Shown here: positions 49,833 through 62,463 of the stretch, in pieces | Layout of the letters: each line of letters begins with the position of its first letter | Numbering within the stretch: position 1 is the stretch's first letter | Program-made: the position numbers and the translations under genes | Assembly (NCBI RefSeq): GCF_933775445.1 | Contig: NC_065876.1 | Coordinates: 28,396,001-28,460,000, forward strand | Direction: 5' to 3' | Length of the DNA: 64,000 bases | From: Argentina anserina | Lineage: Eukaryota; Streptophyta; Magnoliopsida; Rosales; Rosaceae | The notes under the pieces: model-generated | What the model was told of the DNA's origin: nothing | Databases searched by the model: none | Seen by the model: the letters and a program-made list of their open reading frames with translations, nothing else

Positions 49833-50930
49833 TCTCTAGGTCTGGTCAGTCAGGCAAAAACCAAACTTGGGCTTTGGGTCTTTCCTTTGCCCTTGCCCTT
49901 GCCCTTGCCCTCGCGCTTTGCCTTGCTCTTTCCTTTGTGTGTGTTGTTTGTGTGGAATTAGCAAAATGGTGAACACCAAGATTATTAGCCTTCTTCTCTT
50001 CTCTTCTCTTCTCCTTTACCACCACCTCCCACCTCCCTCTCTTCTCTCTTTCTCTTTCTCTCTCACATTCCCCTTATTTTTTCTTCTTCTATCCCTAACC
50101 CTAAAATTCCCCCTTATCTCTTCTCCACCCTTTTCCTCTTCTTCCTCTCCTTACCCAAAACCCAATTCGATATCTCACTCTCTCTATCTTATCTCTGCTT
50201 TTGGCTCTCTGGGTTTTGCTTCTTCTCTCCAAAGGTCGTCGCTTTCTTATGGTATTGGGATTTGGCTGCGCGCCCGATTTCTCAAGGTATTCGATCGGTC
50301 TTCTGCTTCGGGTTGTCGTCGATTCTATGGAGTTCTTGTATCTGGGTATTGCGTGTTGTAATCCGTTTTGGGAGTTTTGAGTGTGTTGTTATTGCTCAAG
50401 GCTTTTAAAGTTTGAATGTGTTGTAATTTGTGTTGATTATGTTCTGTGTTGGCAAGCATTTTGTTTTTTCGGGTTTGAGTTTGTTTTGTTTGATGATCGT
50501 TCTGTTTGGTTTCTACTGCTTTCGAAATTCTTGTTACTCTTGGGGGGATGGATTGGGGTTTGGTTTGATTTGAGTGTGTTTGAGTGTACTGGATCTAGTT
50601 GGATTCAAGTTTTGATTGATTTGAATGTTTTGTAATTCTAGTGTAATTGTATATGAATGTCATTACTTTTGTTCGTTATATGTTCCCGGGACCATGTTTT
50701 TAAAATTGGTGAGCTATCAATACCAATCGTGTTACTTGAACAAGTTGTGTTGAATCCCTCCCTACCAAGTTAAAAGTTAAAACATAACTTTCTTTTCGAC
50801 ATGACTATGGTTGATCTCTTGTTGTTATATCTTGGGTGTTTATTATGAATGCTTCGATGCTCGACTGTAAAGGAAAGCATATAGTTTGCTTACTTGTAAG
50901 TGTCCAATTGTGTTATTTTCTTGTGATTAG
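49441..50930 (+). other. Promoter, leader and leader intron of the IES2-like gene (inferred)
   Basis: A (GA)n microsatellite (about 49797-49828) and a pyrimidine-rich leader with CCCTTG repeats (49888-49911) come before a good donor at 50287 (AAG/GTATTC). The matching acceptor is TGATTAG ending at 50930. ORFs in the pyrimidine-rich leader encode low-complexity peptides and are judged non-genic. One ATG at 49966 could be an upstream ORF. Confidence 0.5.
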
Positions 50931-51036
50931 GATTTTCGGCATTACTGGAGTACGTTGTTGGCGTGGGTTCTTACTATACTTCATGCTTTGATAAGTTGTT
51001 GCGTCACAAGAACTGGTCTGTAGCAACAGTGCCCTC

Positions 51037-53662
51037 ATGGAAGAGTTTAGCTGTCCTAGATTGGATATCAGCAACACTGTGAGAAAGAAAAGAAGCCAAA
51101 CTTTTCGCCGACCACTACAACCATCACCTGAAATTCATGACCAGTCGCCACTGTCATCATCAACACGTTCAGATGAATTGAGCAAGGTCTCTAGTGATGA
51201 GAATGGTGGTTGTGATACCAACTCTAAGCGGAAAGAATTGAGTCTTAATGAGTGTATAGCTAGAGTTACTTCTCCTGGGGGTCATGGTGAAAAACCCCTA
51301 AAAAAAGATAGAAAGGATGGAGGGTTTAATTCATTTTACAATAATGAGCCAGGTCGAAATGGGATCAGTAATAAACGCTCTAGGGAAGGTGTCCTTGCCC
51401 CTGCTAATTGGAAAAGTTCAAGCACAGTGAAGGATGATGTGATATTAGATTCCAGAAGTGCAGGTGCAGCAAATGGTGGAAGTCCAAGTACTAGGCTGTC
51501 AGGATCAGATGCATTTGGAAATGAGAATAAGGTTAAAAAGGTCAAGCTCAAGGTTGGTGGTACGACCCGAACAATTCAAGACAATTCTGCAGTCAATGGT
51601 ACAAAACAGGAGGCTTCTTCTACAAAGTTATCTCGAGCGTCAGATGTCTCAAGACCACGGCAGAAGCAAAATGTTCTGGTAAAAACTGTAGCTATATTTT
51701 TAGCTCGACTGAAGATCTCACTTTTTTTTTTGAGAATGAAAAATCGCACTTTATATGAAGTGGGTTTTAATTTTTTTCTTTTCTATGGTTTTTGCTGTCG
51801 TACTATATGATTCAGTATTTATCTATAAGCATATCAGCATATGGGTACTGGGCCATTAATTCATAGTTGTTCTAAATATTCAATTATGAGTCTTCTTACT
51901 AATGAATGTATGCATTTTAATGTTTAAAATTTGTAATAAAAAACTTGAGATTGGTCAGACCCTGCGGGAGACCCTTCTCACCAGCTGGATTGAGTGTAAT
52001 TGGATAAAACGTAAAGATATAATCTGTAAGATATGGAAAATAATCCTTTTGCATTAATGTTTGCATAGTAGCGTAATAATTGCTTTCTTTACTTTAGTTG
52101 TGATTTTGTTATTAAATCCATGATTTCGATGCAGTCAAATTCAGATGATAATCATTCCCATTTAGATAAGAAGAGTGGTTTGAAGGGAATTCCATGGAAG
52201 GACTTCTCAAGAAGTGGAATTAATCTCGGGAAGGATCAGGATCATTCAACAATGGTTAGGACATCCGGAAAGAACATGTCTGGAAAGGAAGGAGACAAAT
52301 CTGAACCAGTCCGTAAGAGCAAGCGCGTACCCAAGAGGCGTGTACTTGATGGAGAGTTCGGAGATGATGAGGAAGATGATGAGATTCGGTATCTGGAGAA
52401 TCTCAAAACATCGAAGGTTACTGGAGGATTTAGAGAAGAAGATGATGAAGAGTCAAGCAGGAAACATAGAAAACTATCTGTAGTTTCCAGCATTGATAAT
52501 GCCGGTCCATCAAGGTCAGGCAAAGACCTAAAGAGGAAGTCAAGAACTGATAGAGTATCTGGAGACACTGATTATGAAGAGGAAAATTTATTATCTGATG
52601 GTGAGCAGCTTGAAGGTAAAAAGAAGGAGAAGAAGGAAGCTGTTGAGCCTTTGTTAGATGGTAAGAGGGAAATGGTTCTCACAACACGCCAACGTGCCCT
52701 TCAGTCGAGCAAAGATGCCTCGTCATCCCTGGGTTCAAGCTTAATTGAATTTCCAAATGGATTACCACCTGCAGCACCTAGAAGTGAGACATTCTGCATA
52801 CTTTTTTTTGTCCGATTACAATATTCTGCATACTTCCCTACACTTCAAAATCATTATTTTTGGGTTAGTTGATTTAAATTCTGACATGCCATTTTATGGT
52901 TGTTGTGTTGGGCCACAGAACAAAAAGAGAAATCTACAGAATATGACCAGCAGATGAAGAAAGCTGAGGCTGCTCAGAGACGACGAATGCAAATTGAGAA
53001 GGCTACTCAAGAATCTATGGTATGCTTTTCTTGTATCTCGATCTTCTGTAAATACTTTTTAGCTCTAGAGGCAGTAGTCATTTTATACTGATATTTTGTT
53101 TGAATTATGTAGGATGAGGCTATAAAAAAAATACGTGGCCAAGATTCCGGTAGGAAAAAGAAGGAAGACAAAATAAAGAAGCGTCAAGAAGAACTGGCAC
53201 AGGTAATGAAACTCTTCATTGATTATCTTTAAAATATGAGGAGTTCAATCTCCTCACTCATGGTGTTCTTTATTCAGGAGAAGGCTGCTAATGCTATGGC
53301 GCTTGCATCAAGCACAATTAGATATGTGATGGGCCCAAACGGCACTACGTTGACATTTCCAGATGATATGGGTCTCCCCAGTTTATTTGACCCTAAACCT
53401 TGCAGGTACAGTAATTTGTTTTCCTGGTAGACACACAAGATATCTGTGCTTGTTGTTCTGTTTGCTGCTGATGATGATGAATTCTCTTTTTAAACATAAT
53501 GTGGTATGAATTTTCAGCTATCCTCCTCTTCGTGAGAAATGTGCTGGTCCTTTTTGTACGAATCCGTACAAGTATAGGGACTCTAAATCGAAGCTTCCTC
53601 TTTGCAGTCTTCGGTGCTACAAGGCTGTCCAGGATAAGACAGAAACAGAAACGACGTGCTAA
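51037..53662 (+). CDS. INO80 complex subunit B / IES2-like protein (PAPA-1 and HIT zinc finger)
   Basis: Six exons (51037-51678, 52135-52783, 52919-53019, 53113-53202, 53278-53405, 53518-53662) join to 584 residues with agreeing phases and GT-AG introns. The first ~430 residues are Ser-, Lys- and acid-rich, probably disordered, with basic nuclear-type patches (VRKSKRVPKRRV). The PAPA-1 region follows (AEAAQRRRMQIEKATQE, residues about 445-495) and continues to IRYVMGPNGTTLTFPDD. A short HIT-type finger closes the protein: CAGPFC, then LPLCSLRCYKAV. This arrangement matches IES2/INO80B, a nuclear subunit of the INO80 chromatin remodeller that stimulates its ATPase. The start is the first ATG after the leader intron and begins a continuous frame. 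Splice sites were predicted by eye. Confidence 0.9.
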
Positions 53663-54098
53663 TGTTTGCGACAGTGTTGTCCTACTCTTTTTTGAAGTCT
53701 TGGGTGATCCTGCAGAGCTAGTTGATCACTCTCGGTATATATTTGGGGATCGGTGGAGAAAAGTTAATTTTTAACTAGTTGCGTAGAGGTTTATACTTTA
53801 TACAAGTAGAGAGAACTACAGATTGTTTTTCCGGCTTCAAAATAGTGTCTTATTCATGTTATTATAAACACAATCTCCTTCATAGTTTGTGATAATGGTA
53901 GTCCATTGGATTTTGGAAGGTATTGGGGGGAGGAGCATGGCAGTGGCCAAGGATTCATTGTCATCAAATAATAAAATTGTATCTGGTTTCACAAATTACT
54001 TGGAATTGTTGAGAATATCTTTTTCTGGTACAGAATGTCTGATTGGTATCTCCTACAGGGTTAACTGTAAGCTTTCGGGTTGTGAACCATAAATTTAA
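53663..54098. other. 3' UTR of the IES2-like gene and intergenic DNA
   Basis: No gene is seen. Polyadenylation probably occurs in the first 300 bases. Confidence 0.45.
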
Positions 54099-54329
54099 GG
54101 CCTCGTTTGGTTGTGGAAATGAGAGTTGTCTTTTAGAAATAATGAAATTTCAAAAGAACTATTCCAATATTTCTAGAGAAGAGGAGATGGTGATTTATTT
54201 GGAAAGAACCACTTTCCACTCGATTTTTCCCTCATTTGGGAAAGTATTCACTTCCTTTTACATTTCAACATAGACAAACAAAACAATTGTCTTTTCGTGA
54301 TGCTTATTTTCCGCGAACCAAATAAGGCG
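54099..54329. mobile_element. Tourist-like MITE, 231 bp
   Basis: The left end GGCCTCGTTTGGTT and the inverted right end CGCCTTATTTGGTT match at most positions. TAA flanks both sides (54096-54098 and 54330-54332). The ends recall those of the larger element at 41678 (GGCCCAGTTTGG), so both may belong to Harbinger-type families. Confidence 0.65.
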
Positions 54330-54403
54330 TAAAATCCTACGGTAGTATGTCACATATGAGTACTAATTGACTATTTTCGAGACACGAGCAGTGAAATTTA
54401 GAC

Positions 54404-54404
54404 T

Positions 54405-54436
<32 letters not shown>
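54404..54436. repeat. (TTG)n microsatellite upstream of ClpP5
   Basis: About ten TTG units lie 310 bp before the ClpP5 start codon, within the likely promoter. Confidence 0.85.
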
Positions 54437-54437
<1 letters not shown>

Positions 54438-54746
54438 GAACAAAGAACTCAAATACTAGAATGGATCATTCTACTGTGAGTTGAACTCGCGACAAGAAAG
54501 TTGATATTGGGCTATGAAGTTGAAAATGGGAGAGGGCCCAATATGGTGGATATGGGCATTTGCGGACACACGCAGGTAGGTGTTGTTGGTTGCTTCACTA
54601 CCTCGACCCTCCTCTCTGCCGCCGTGAGACCCTTTCCATCTTCTACTTGCAGATAAGGCCGCGCCATTTCCTTCTTCTTCTTCCTTTTCAATTTCCCTAC
54701 TCTCTGCTTCACTCTCTTCCCTCTCTCCACCAAAACACACACACAA

Positions 54747-57208
54747 ATGGCGCAGACTTGCGTTTCCACATCGGCCTCGTCCCTCAGATTGAACTCCCTC
54801 GGCTTCGCTCTCAACCCTAGCTCCTGCTCCCAGCCTCAGAGCCTCTCCGTCTCTCTCCCCTCTCAACGCTTTCCGTCCAGGTACTCTCTTTAATCCCAAG
54901 GGAGCTATTTCGATTGGAGACCATTGCGAACTTGCATTAGTGTATTCGAATTGCTGGTAAAATTGAAATTCACGATATGTTATTCAGTAACTGTGTTGCG
55001 GTTTACGATTCGAAATAAATATACGAAGGTTTTATTTCCAGGGTTAAGCTTGAATTGGTTTGCAGGAGGTTGAAGAAGTTAGCTGAGAATAGAAAAGGTG
55101 TCCAGAGCTCTCCGGTGAAAGCTGTCTATGATGAGTTTTGGGCACCCACTTCTCGTGAAGGAATCTGGTCCATTAGGTGGGTTTTATATCTCTTGTTGAT
55201 TCTTGCGTGCATGATGATGTCGTTTATATGATTGTTCTTTGTTAGCTGATGTCGTTTTGGATATGGTGGTTTAGGGAGGATTTGCAACTGCCATCTTCGC
55301 CATACTTTCCTGCTTATGCACAGGGACAAGGTCCACCCCCTATGGTGCAAGAGCGTTTTCAGAGTGTTATCAGTCAGCTTTTCCAGCATGTACGGACTAC
55401 CTAATAATGCTGTTTCCTTTTTTTCGTGTTGCACTGCTAGTGATTCTTTGTTAACTTTGGGGGTGTTTTTGATTTGATTGCCAGAGGATCATCCGTTGTG
55501 GGGGAGCTGTGGATGATGATATGGCAAATATAATCGTCGCTCAACTTCTTTACCTTGATGCTGTTGATCCTAAGAAGGCATGTTAATTGTATTTTGAACC
55601 GTTTTTCCTTCTGTTCCTGGTTTATGTCTCTCTTACATCTATCTTGCAAAAAAGTAACTTTGATTATGCAATTCATTTACCAGTTCATGTGTCTTCTGAT
55701 TTCTGAACAGGATATTGTCATGTATGTGAATTCACCCGGAGGATCTGTTACTGCTGGTATAACCTAGTATAAGAAATTGGTTGCTATGGTTACACTTCAT
55801 AAGCCAATTTTTGGTCTAGTACTTGACTAACTTGATTTTATCTGCTTAGGTATGGCCATATTCGACACAATGAGGCATATCCGGCCTGATGTCTCTACTG
55901 TGTGTGTTGGGCTGGCAGCTAGGTACATGCTCCTATACATTTATCTCTTTCCTTTTACTATGATGTATCAACCAGCCTTTCAATTATGTGTCCTGTGTTT
56001 GTTGTTACCTGTCTGCTATTTTTTTTAATACTCAAGCATTAGTTCTCCAATTTCGGATCTTTTAAGGGGGTGTTTATTCAGTATTTAGGTTGTACGGGCA
56101 TCAATTACTACTTTAGGAAATATTCTTGTTCTTGTATAATTGATGCCGTACAACCTAAATACTTTAGGAAGTATTTAGGTTATATTACATTGAATTAGCG
56201 TCTACCAAAGTTCCTATACTGATTATCTGTCTACTTTTCGCTAATTATAGCACTGCGAAAGTTATCCATTCACTAATATTTGATAAATATTTCTTTTTTG
56301 AAAAACAGTATGGGGGCTTTCCTGCTAAGTGCTGGCACAAAAGGTGAGAAATAAACTTGGACCTGTGATGTTTATTTATGGTTTATGTCTGAAGTTTGCT
56401 AAATATGTCTGTTTCTGGTAAATTATCCACTGAAGGAAAACGATACAGCTTGCCAAATTCAAGGATAATGATCCATCAGCCTCTTGGTGGAGCTCAAGGA
56501 GGGCAAACTGACATAGATATTCAGGTACGTTATTTGTTTCGATTTGTCAACCTTATATGTTGCTCGCTCATTCACTCTAAATTTCTGAAAAAACCTCTTG
56601 CACATAACTAACAAACTTTTGCTAACTAATAATCTTTTATATTGTATGGTACTCAGAGGCTCAAAGCTATTGGTATTAGTTTCTTAAGTAAAATTTCTTG
56701 AATGACTTAAGAGTTCTTAACCTACCATAGGAAATACTGAACTGTTGAGCTATTTTGAAAGCTTATAGAAGAATTGTTTCCACCTTGGAGTCTGAATTTG
56801 TTCACCAATAGAATATGTGTTTCTTAGAAGAATGCCTGAGGTCTTTCTCTGCAAATAGTAGTCTAGATGTCAAAACGCGAAAGGCATATTACTTATATAG
56901 CTCGTCTTACTGCACAATTTTCTTATGGATGCTCCTTTTCGCTTGAAAGTCTAAATAGGTGGCATATTGTGCAGGCAAATGAAATGCTGCATCACAAGGC
57001 AAACTTAAATGGTTATCTTTCCTACCACACTGGTCAAAGTCTTGCAAAGATCAACCAAGACACGGATCGTGATTTTTTCATGAGTGCAAAGGAGGCCAAG
57101 GAATATGGGCTTATAGATGGTGTAATATTGAATCCTCTCAAAGCTCTACAGCCGTTGCCAGTCGCAGTGGAGAGTACTGATGAATCCAGTGAGATAGCGG
57201 CTGCCTAG
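54747..57208 (+). CDS. CLPP5: ATP-dependent Clp protease proteolytic subunit 5, chloroplastic
   Basis: Nine exons join to 309 residues: 54747-54880, 55066-55176, 55275-55389, 55485-55577, 55711-55756, 55850-55922, 56309-56343, 56436-56524 and 56975-57208. The N-terminus is Ser-rich with few acids ([12 protein letters not shown]), as expected for a chloroplast transit peptide. The mature part has the serine-protease triad: Ser in ASMGAFLL (split by an intron), His in [10 protein letters not shown] and Asp in [25 protein letters not shown] and [20 protein letters not shown] are specific to ClpP5. The product is a catalytic ring subunit of the stromal Clp core, which degrades unfolded and regulatory proteins with ClpC chaperones. 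The fourth intron starts with GC, not GT, which the protein alignment requires. Confidence 0.95.
56081..56162. repeat. Hairpin-forming inverted repeat in ClpP5 intron 6
   Basis: GTATTTAGGTTGTACGGG at 56081 is complementary to CCGTACAACCTAAATAC ending at 56162. The arms are 26-27 bp with one extra G in the left arm. The loop is about 29 bp. A further AAGTATTTAGGTTATATTA follows. It may be the core of a decayed MITE. Confidence 0.8.
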
Positions 57209-58520
57209 ACTAAAGGGGAATCCGGTGTCTAAAAATTCTCCAGGTTCGGCAAGTATAACATGGCTGCCTGTGTTGTAGAATTAGATGAGAAGGTGAGTTC
57301 AATTTAATTGCTGAATGATGTTGATATCCACCCATCAGAGAAGAGAAATGCTAGTTTTGCTGTTGCCCCTCTGAAACTAATAATTGAATCATTAAGAAAC
57401 ACTTAAAATTCTCTTGTTTTAATTATCCGCTGCAGCTGTGTCGATGATAATGATGATAAGTGATTGACATGGTTGTTCTTCCCAGTCATTGTGTATCAGA
57501 AGTTCCGTCTTTTTTGCGCTATTTTCATTAGATTCAGAGTAGCTAGTTTGTCAAAGTTTGAGTGCTGCTACTCCATGAAAGTGATTTTGAAGCTCCAACT
57601 TGTTATCGTTCCTGCCAATTTTTTGTTGTCATCTTAAACTGCCGTGCACGCCACGTGCCTTTGGTACATGGTCCCTGAGATTTGACAACTACTGGATATA
57701 TCTCCTGTCCTATACAGAGTATGCAGATTCTTCCCACAATGGGGTGTTTGTTTTTTTTTATATTTGGTTTTTGTGTGGGGAATCTGTATAGGTAAAACAC
57801 CAAAGCCAAATGTAACAGAGACTTTGTAGTAGCTAGGTTCCAGAATCCGATCCTGGTTTATCACACAAAGGAGACGCAAAATGCCAAACAAATAAACATC
57901 CTCCTCCACCAAAGCAGCCACCCATTACCATTTTAAAAAGGGCTAGCTTCATCACACACAACTCTCCCAAAAGCAGGACATCTGTTCCACCAAACCAAAC
58001 CACTCAAGAAAAAGAATACGCTGAACGCACCTCATCAACCAAAAAGACGTTTCCCTCGCTCGTGTACCTCGTGCTCATCGGGTGTCACCTAAACGGATAG
58101 TTTTAATGGGATCTGGTACATAGTTTCTACGATATCCTCATGCTTCGTTACTTTGTTACCGGAATAAATTGAGCACTTCCGGATCGAAACAAGCTTATTT
58201 CGGATGCTGATTTCGAACAGAATCCGATGCATATTGCCGTTTACGTCTTTAGAAAAATTTGTGGTAATAAGTGGTTTAAGGATATCACCCGTCCATACTC
58301 GTAAGCTTTTGGTAATGACAAAGTGATGTAGCTTTCTCATTTTGTGAACCCAGGTTAGAAATATTCCAAAAGATGCCGACTTGGAACAATCGCCGGTAGT
58401 GGGCATGAAGAACATGATAATGACATATATTAACAATGGAGTTTAGCTTAGCTAGGTACATACATTGTTTCTCCTAAGCACTAACTGCTGGCTGCAAACA
58501 CTAGAAAACAGACACTAGGA
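57209..58520. other. ClpP5 3' UTR and convergent intergenic DNA
   Basis: The left part is ClpP5 3' UTR and the right part is probably 3' UTR of the minus-strand WRKY gene. A 115-codon minus-strand ORF (58089-58436) has no recognisable domain and is not called. Confidence 0.45.
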
Positions 58521-59565
58521 TCAAGAAGGGACAAAAGGAATCCTTTCAAGCTGGGAGAGATTGCTTCTCATGAAGCTTGGGAAATAGGACGATGCGGGTA
58601 ACAATTCCTCAAGCTCATCGTAGAAGTCTTCTTCTTCTTCGGATTTGGGTGTTGTTGAGAAGCTCATGAGCTGAGGGTAACAGAGGGGATGTGGGTGTTC
58701 ATCAAAAAGGGTTTTCTCTAGGTGGCTCCCAGAGCTGAAAGGGTCTTCTTGGTAAATCACTATGTCTTGGGAGGATCTGATTGGGGACTGAATATAGTAG
58801 AAATGATCTGGTTCTTGTTGCATATCTACTTTCCTTTCTTGTTCTTCTTCTTGATCTGGTTCTGGTTCCGGCTCTGGCTCTGCCTCTTGTTCTTCCTCTT
58901 TGGGCACTTCAGCCGTGAGATCCTCGTCATCATCATCATCTTCTTCACTATTGGATTGCATTGGGGCTTCTTTTGGTGGTGGGTTCTGGGTTTTGGTGGT
59001 GGATGTCACATCAGGACCTGGATGATTATGGCTAGAAGTGTAGGTGATTATGAGCACAGAAGCATCAGTTTTGCATCTCTCCACTTGTTTCTTGGCAGAA
59101 CAACCCTTTGATGTGCTGCACCTGTAGTACCCCCTGCATCCTCGTAATCATCAACTTTTTGTCAAATTTCAGATGTTAACAAAAATACCAATTCTTGAGC
59201 AAATTCTAAAGAAAAGTTCCAACCTTGGATAAGGAGATCCTTTGATGGGTTTTTGCCCATATTTCCTCCATGACCAGAAATCTGAAGGAGGCCCTTCATT
59301 CTTTAGCTTCCCCACATTTGGTCCTATCTTCACTGTAACCACTGTTTTCTGATGAGCCACCTTCCTGTATATAACAACACAACACCAATTAAGAATAGAC
59401 CCAAGTTCTGAATAAAATCTGAAACCTTTTCAGAGGAACACCTTGAAAAATTTCAGTTGCTTACAATTGAACCCACCTTCTTTTGGAAGCCTGAGTTTCT
59501 GGCCTAATCATGAGCTCCCTTGAGGCATCTGACTCCTGTTCTGGAGAAGAGAGGGTTTCATCCAT
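58521..59565 (-). CDS. WRKY transcription factor, group IIe (WRKY65/69-like)
   Basis: Three minus-strand exons (59477-59565, 59224-59364, 58521-59133) join to 280 residues with agreeing phases. The WRKY domain has WRKYGQK at residues 62-68. The zinc ligands are Cys82, Cys88, His112 and His114, a CX5CX23HXH pattern, and the intron splits the domain after PYPR. That spacing, [20 protein letters not shown] before the domain and the C-terminal FPSFMRSN indicate group IIe. The region after the domain is acidic, with a Glu-Pro repeat (EPEPEPEP) that could act in activation. WRKY proteins bind TTGACC/T W-boxes in the nucleus. The specific targets of this member cannot be read from the sequence. Confidence 0.93.
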
Positions 59566-62463
59566 TTCTAGTTTCTGGATTTTGGTAAAAGGCAGAAGTT
59601 GCAGAAGCAATAACTATAAAGAGAAATGGTAGATCAAAGCTAGATCAGGGACCGCAATTGATTAAGAGAGAGAAAAGAGGGTAGATAGAGAAAGGGAAAG
59701 GAGGAGTAGGATAAGCTAGAGATGACAAAAAACCCCAAGTTGCTTTCCCCTTTTCTTTTCACTCAATTAATATAAAACCAGTGTATATATGCACATATTA
59801 GCACACCAGTGACCAGTGACACCACCTCCTCTTCCTCTTCTTCCTCTTCTTCCCTCCCAAACTTAGCCCCACCCCCACTCCCACTATCCAAATATCCAAT
59901 ATCATAACCCACCCATTAGAAAATAGAAACCATGCAAAGGAGATATCCTTTGTTTTTATTTTCATGGACAATACATGTTGGCCCCATACACCTTTTAATG
60001 CATCACACCAATATTGAATTAATGGGTTTGGTATTTGAGGAATTGAGGGGATATCTCAATCCAAAAACCAATCTTATAATTTACTTATAACCAATCCTAA
60101 GCCTCTCGAAGCAAATTACTCTTTAGATTTTAAGAATAATGTTGTCCATCAAGATCAAAGATCAAAGAATAATGTTGTCCATCCTGTGAAAAAAAACTTG
60201 TAGAAAATCAACGTCTATGGTTTTTACTTTTACCTAATCAACATTGAACAATTTTTTTCAAAACCCTCGTGTTCAACCAGATCAAGGGCAGATAATAATT
60301 GTAGTGGATCCTCTTATTCTTTTAGTCTTGCAATTGAATGATTGAAACCATTTGTGGATGATGATATTCTTCGAATATAAAATCTTGTTTTACTTCTTGA
60401 TGAATAATGACGCCGAATGATGTTAATAGCATTATAAAAGGGTTTAAGGATAGATGTTCTTCTAAAAAAAATAAAAGGTTTAAGGATGTGGATGATAGTG
60501 GAAAAAAGAAATAATTCTGAGTCCAATCATGGATTATTCTGTTATTTTAATGCCAATATATAAATAATTTAAAAGCAAATTGATTCTTAGTGCAGTAGCT
60601 GTATCTTCTATACTGAATCTTACAACTTTTGTTTACATTAGCTCTTTTTATCATTAAAATCTCTCTTTACTGCTTAAGTCTTTATGATTCATTTACTTGT
60701 ACAAATCTGCTGTTTCCCATGTGAAGGAATTTTATGGGACAAAAGCCAGAATGAGAAACCCACGACCATTCCCAATTTATGTAAAAATGACACAGATGGA
60801 CCCTGAAGCACCATTGATGCATGCCCTGCACTTGTCTTATTTACTGGATTTAACTTGGTCCCCCTTCTTCGCCTCTTCTTTTTACTTTCACTAGTATAGT
60901 CATTTCAGGAATCGTAGTTGAAGTGATATCAGTGTTGCCCTTGCCCCTTCTGTTGTGTACAAGCAGGAGCCAGGTGTATTTGGTCCTGCACTCTTGCTCA
61001 TTTGGTATGAATACATACATATATATATATATATATATGAATAGTGACTGGTAGTTGCTAGTCACACATCACAGTCTTTATTTCTAAATCTCAGATTCAC
61101 CACGGTAGTACAAACTGCAAACAGTTACGCCAAAACCAATTTGAAGCTTCTGCCAGTTCAGCTTTATGCTTCAGGCTCTAGCTAGCTGCTTGTCCAGAAA
61201 TGCAAATAGGGAAATACAGATATGGAAAATTCATGCTGGATTTAAATACTGAATGCTATGCATAGAACTATTTATTAGCGTGCAACTTAATCAGAATGGG
61301 AAAGAATAAGTTAATATCTGGTAAGCTATCAGTCTATCACATTATCATAGAACTATTTATTAGTTCTGAAATCTGAACCTCTAAAAAATGAAGACGACCA
61401 CAAAGAAAATATATATCGTGTAATACATGTTATTTATATTATGTGCAGCCAGCAGCCTTGAGTTTGGCCCACCCGACGAGCAAGCAACAATATATCTATT
61501 GATTCTTAGAAGATTCCTTCTGTAAACTCATTGGAAAAGTCAGATTAACTTGGCTAACATGTATGTATCAGATAATTGACCATTTTATACAAGCTTGAGA
61601 ACATTAAATTAGTGAAACATCCTCGAAGCCATATATGCTGCATTTTCAGAATTCCATGCATGTTTATTTCATAATTTTCCTTCATGCATATACATATGCA
61701 CTCTCACATATTTTAGATTTGAATTTGATATTACCTTGGCTATTTCGGAGTAACATTTTCCTTGAGAGATTCACATAGACAAAAATGAATAATCTTCTAA
61801 CGTCCTCTTTACATTAGTTTGATTCCCTTTATTAGCTAGGGTGCCGTGAAACTACTCCCTCTGGTGTATGTTCTTTACTTGTTTTCCTTATCAAAAGGAG
61901 AGGGAAATAAAGTAATAAACTATAACGTTCGATAAGGATGATGGAGTATGGTGCGTAATGGAAACATTGCGATGGTTTCCAGTCCCCTCTGATTTGACGT
62001 AACCCTAGTTCAAGATTATCTTACAACAACTCCCTCTGAACCCTAAAAGTAGGGAAAATTATGTTATACGCATCATCATTTTCCTCCAAAAACAAAAACA
62101 CACAGCAACACGTATATTATATGAAACTCGTTCTTCAACACACATAATTGTACCTTGCTGCACAGCAGATAAGTCCCAAAAATAGTACATTAATTTTAAG
62201 GTCAACCAATAATCCTTACCAGTTAGATGAGATCAACTTGACAATATAACGAGACTTACAACCTTCTTTGGAAACAGAGTATATTAGTTCATGCAGGCAC
62301 TTAGACCATGTCTATATGTCAACAACTACAGACTATGGACGTGATGACCACTCTACATTCTTGTTCAGTCACGTATATAGCTCAGCCAGCCTCTCTCAAA
62401 TTATCGATCATTCGATCTGTACCTTATTGTGTAAGCAAAGTCAGGTTTTGCTTTACATCAAAA
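59566..62463. repeat. Gene-free DNA with a TA microsatellite
   Basis: The right-hand end near 59566-60000 is the WRKY promoter and leader. A (TA)n run lies at about 61018-61038. A CTTC-type pyrimidine repeat lies near 59824-59860. Short ORFs show no domain. Confidence 0.45.

Noticed and set aside
49867..50361. 164-codon ORF with Cys-Pro and Leu/Ser runs
   Set aside because: Low-complexity translation of a pyrimidine-rich leader. A splice donor at 50287 cuts it and the main coding region begins downstream.
54471..54899. 142-codon minus-strand ORF over the ClpP5 start
   Set aside because: Antisense to the ClpP5 leader and transit peptide. It is a composition artefact.
58089..58436. 115-codon minus-strand ORF
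   Set aside because: Probably 3' UTR or intergenic. No domain is recognised.
58722..59111. 129-codon plus-strand hydrophobic ORF
   Set aside because: Antisense to the acidic WRKY exon. Its Phe/Leu/Trp richness mirrors GAA/GAG codons on the other strand.
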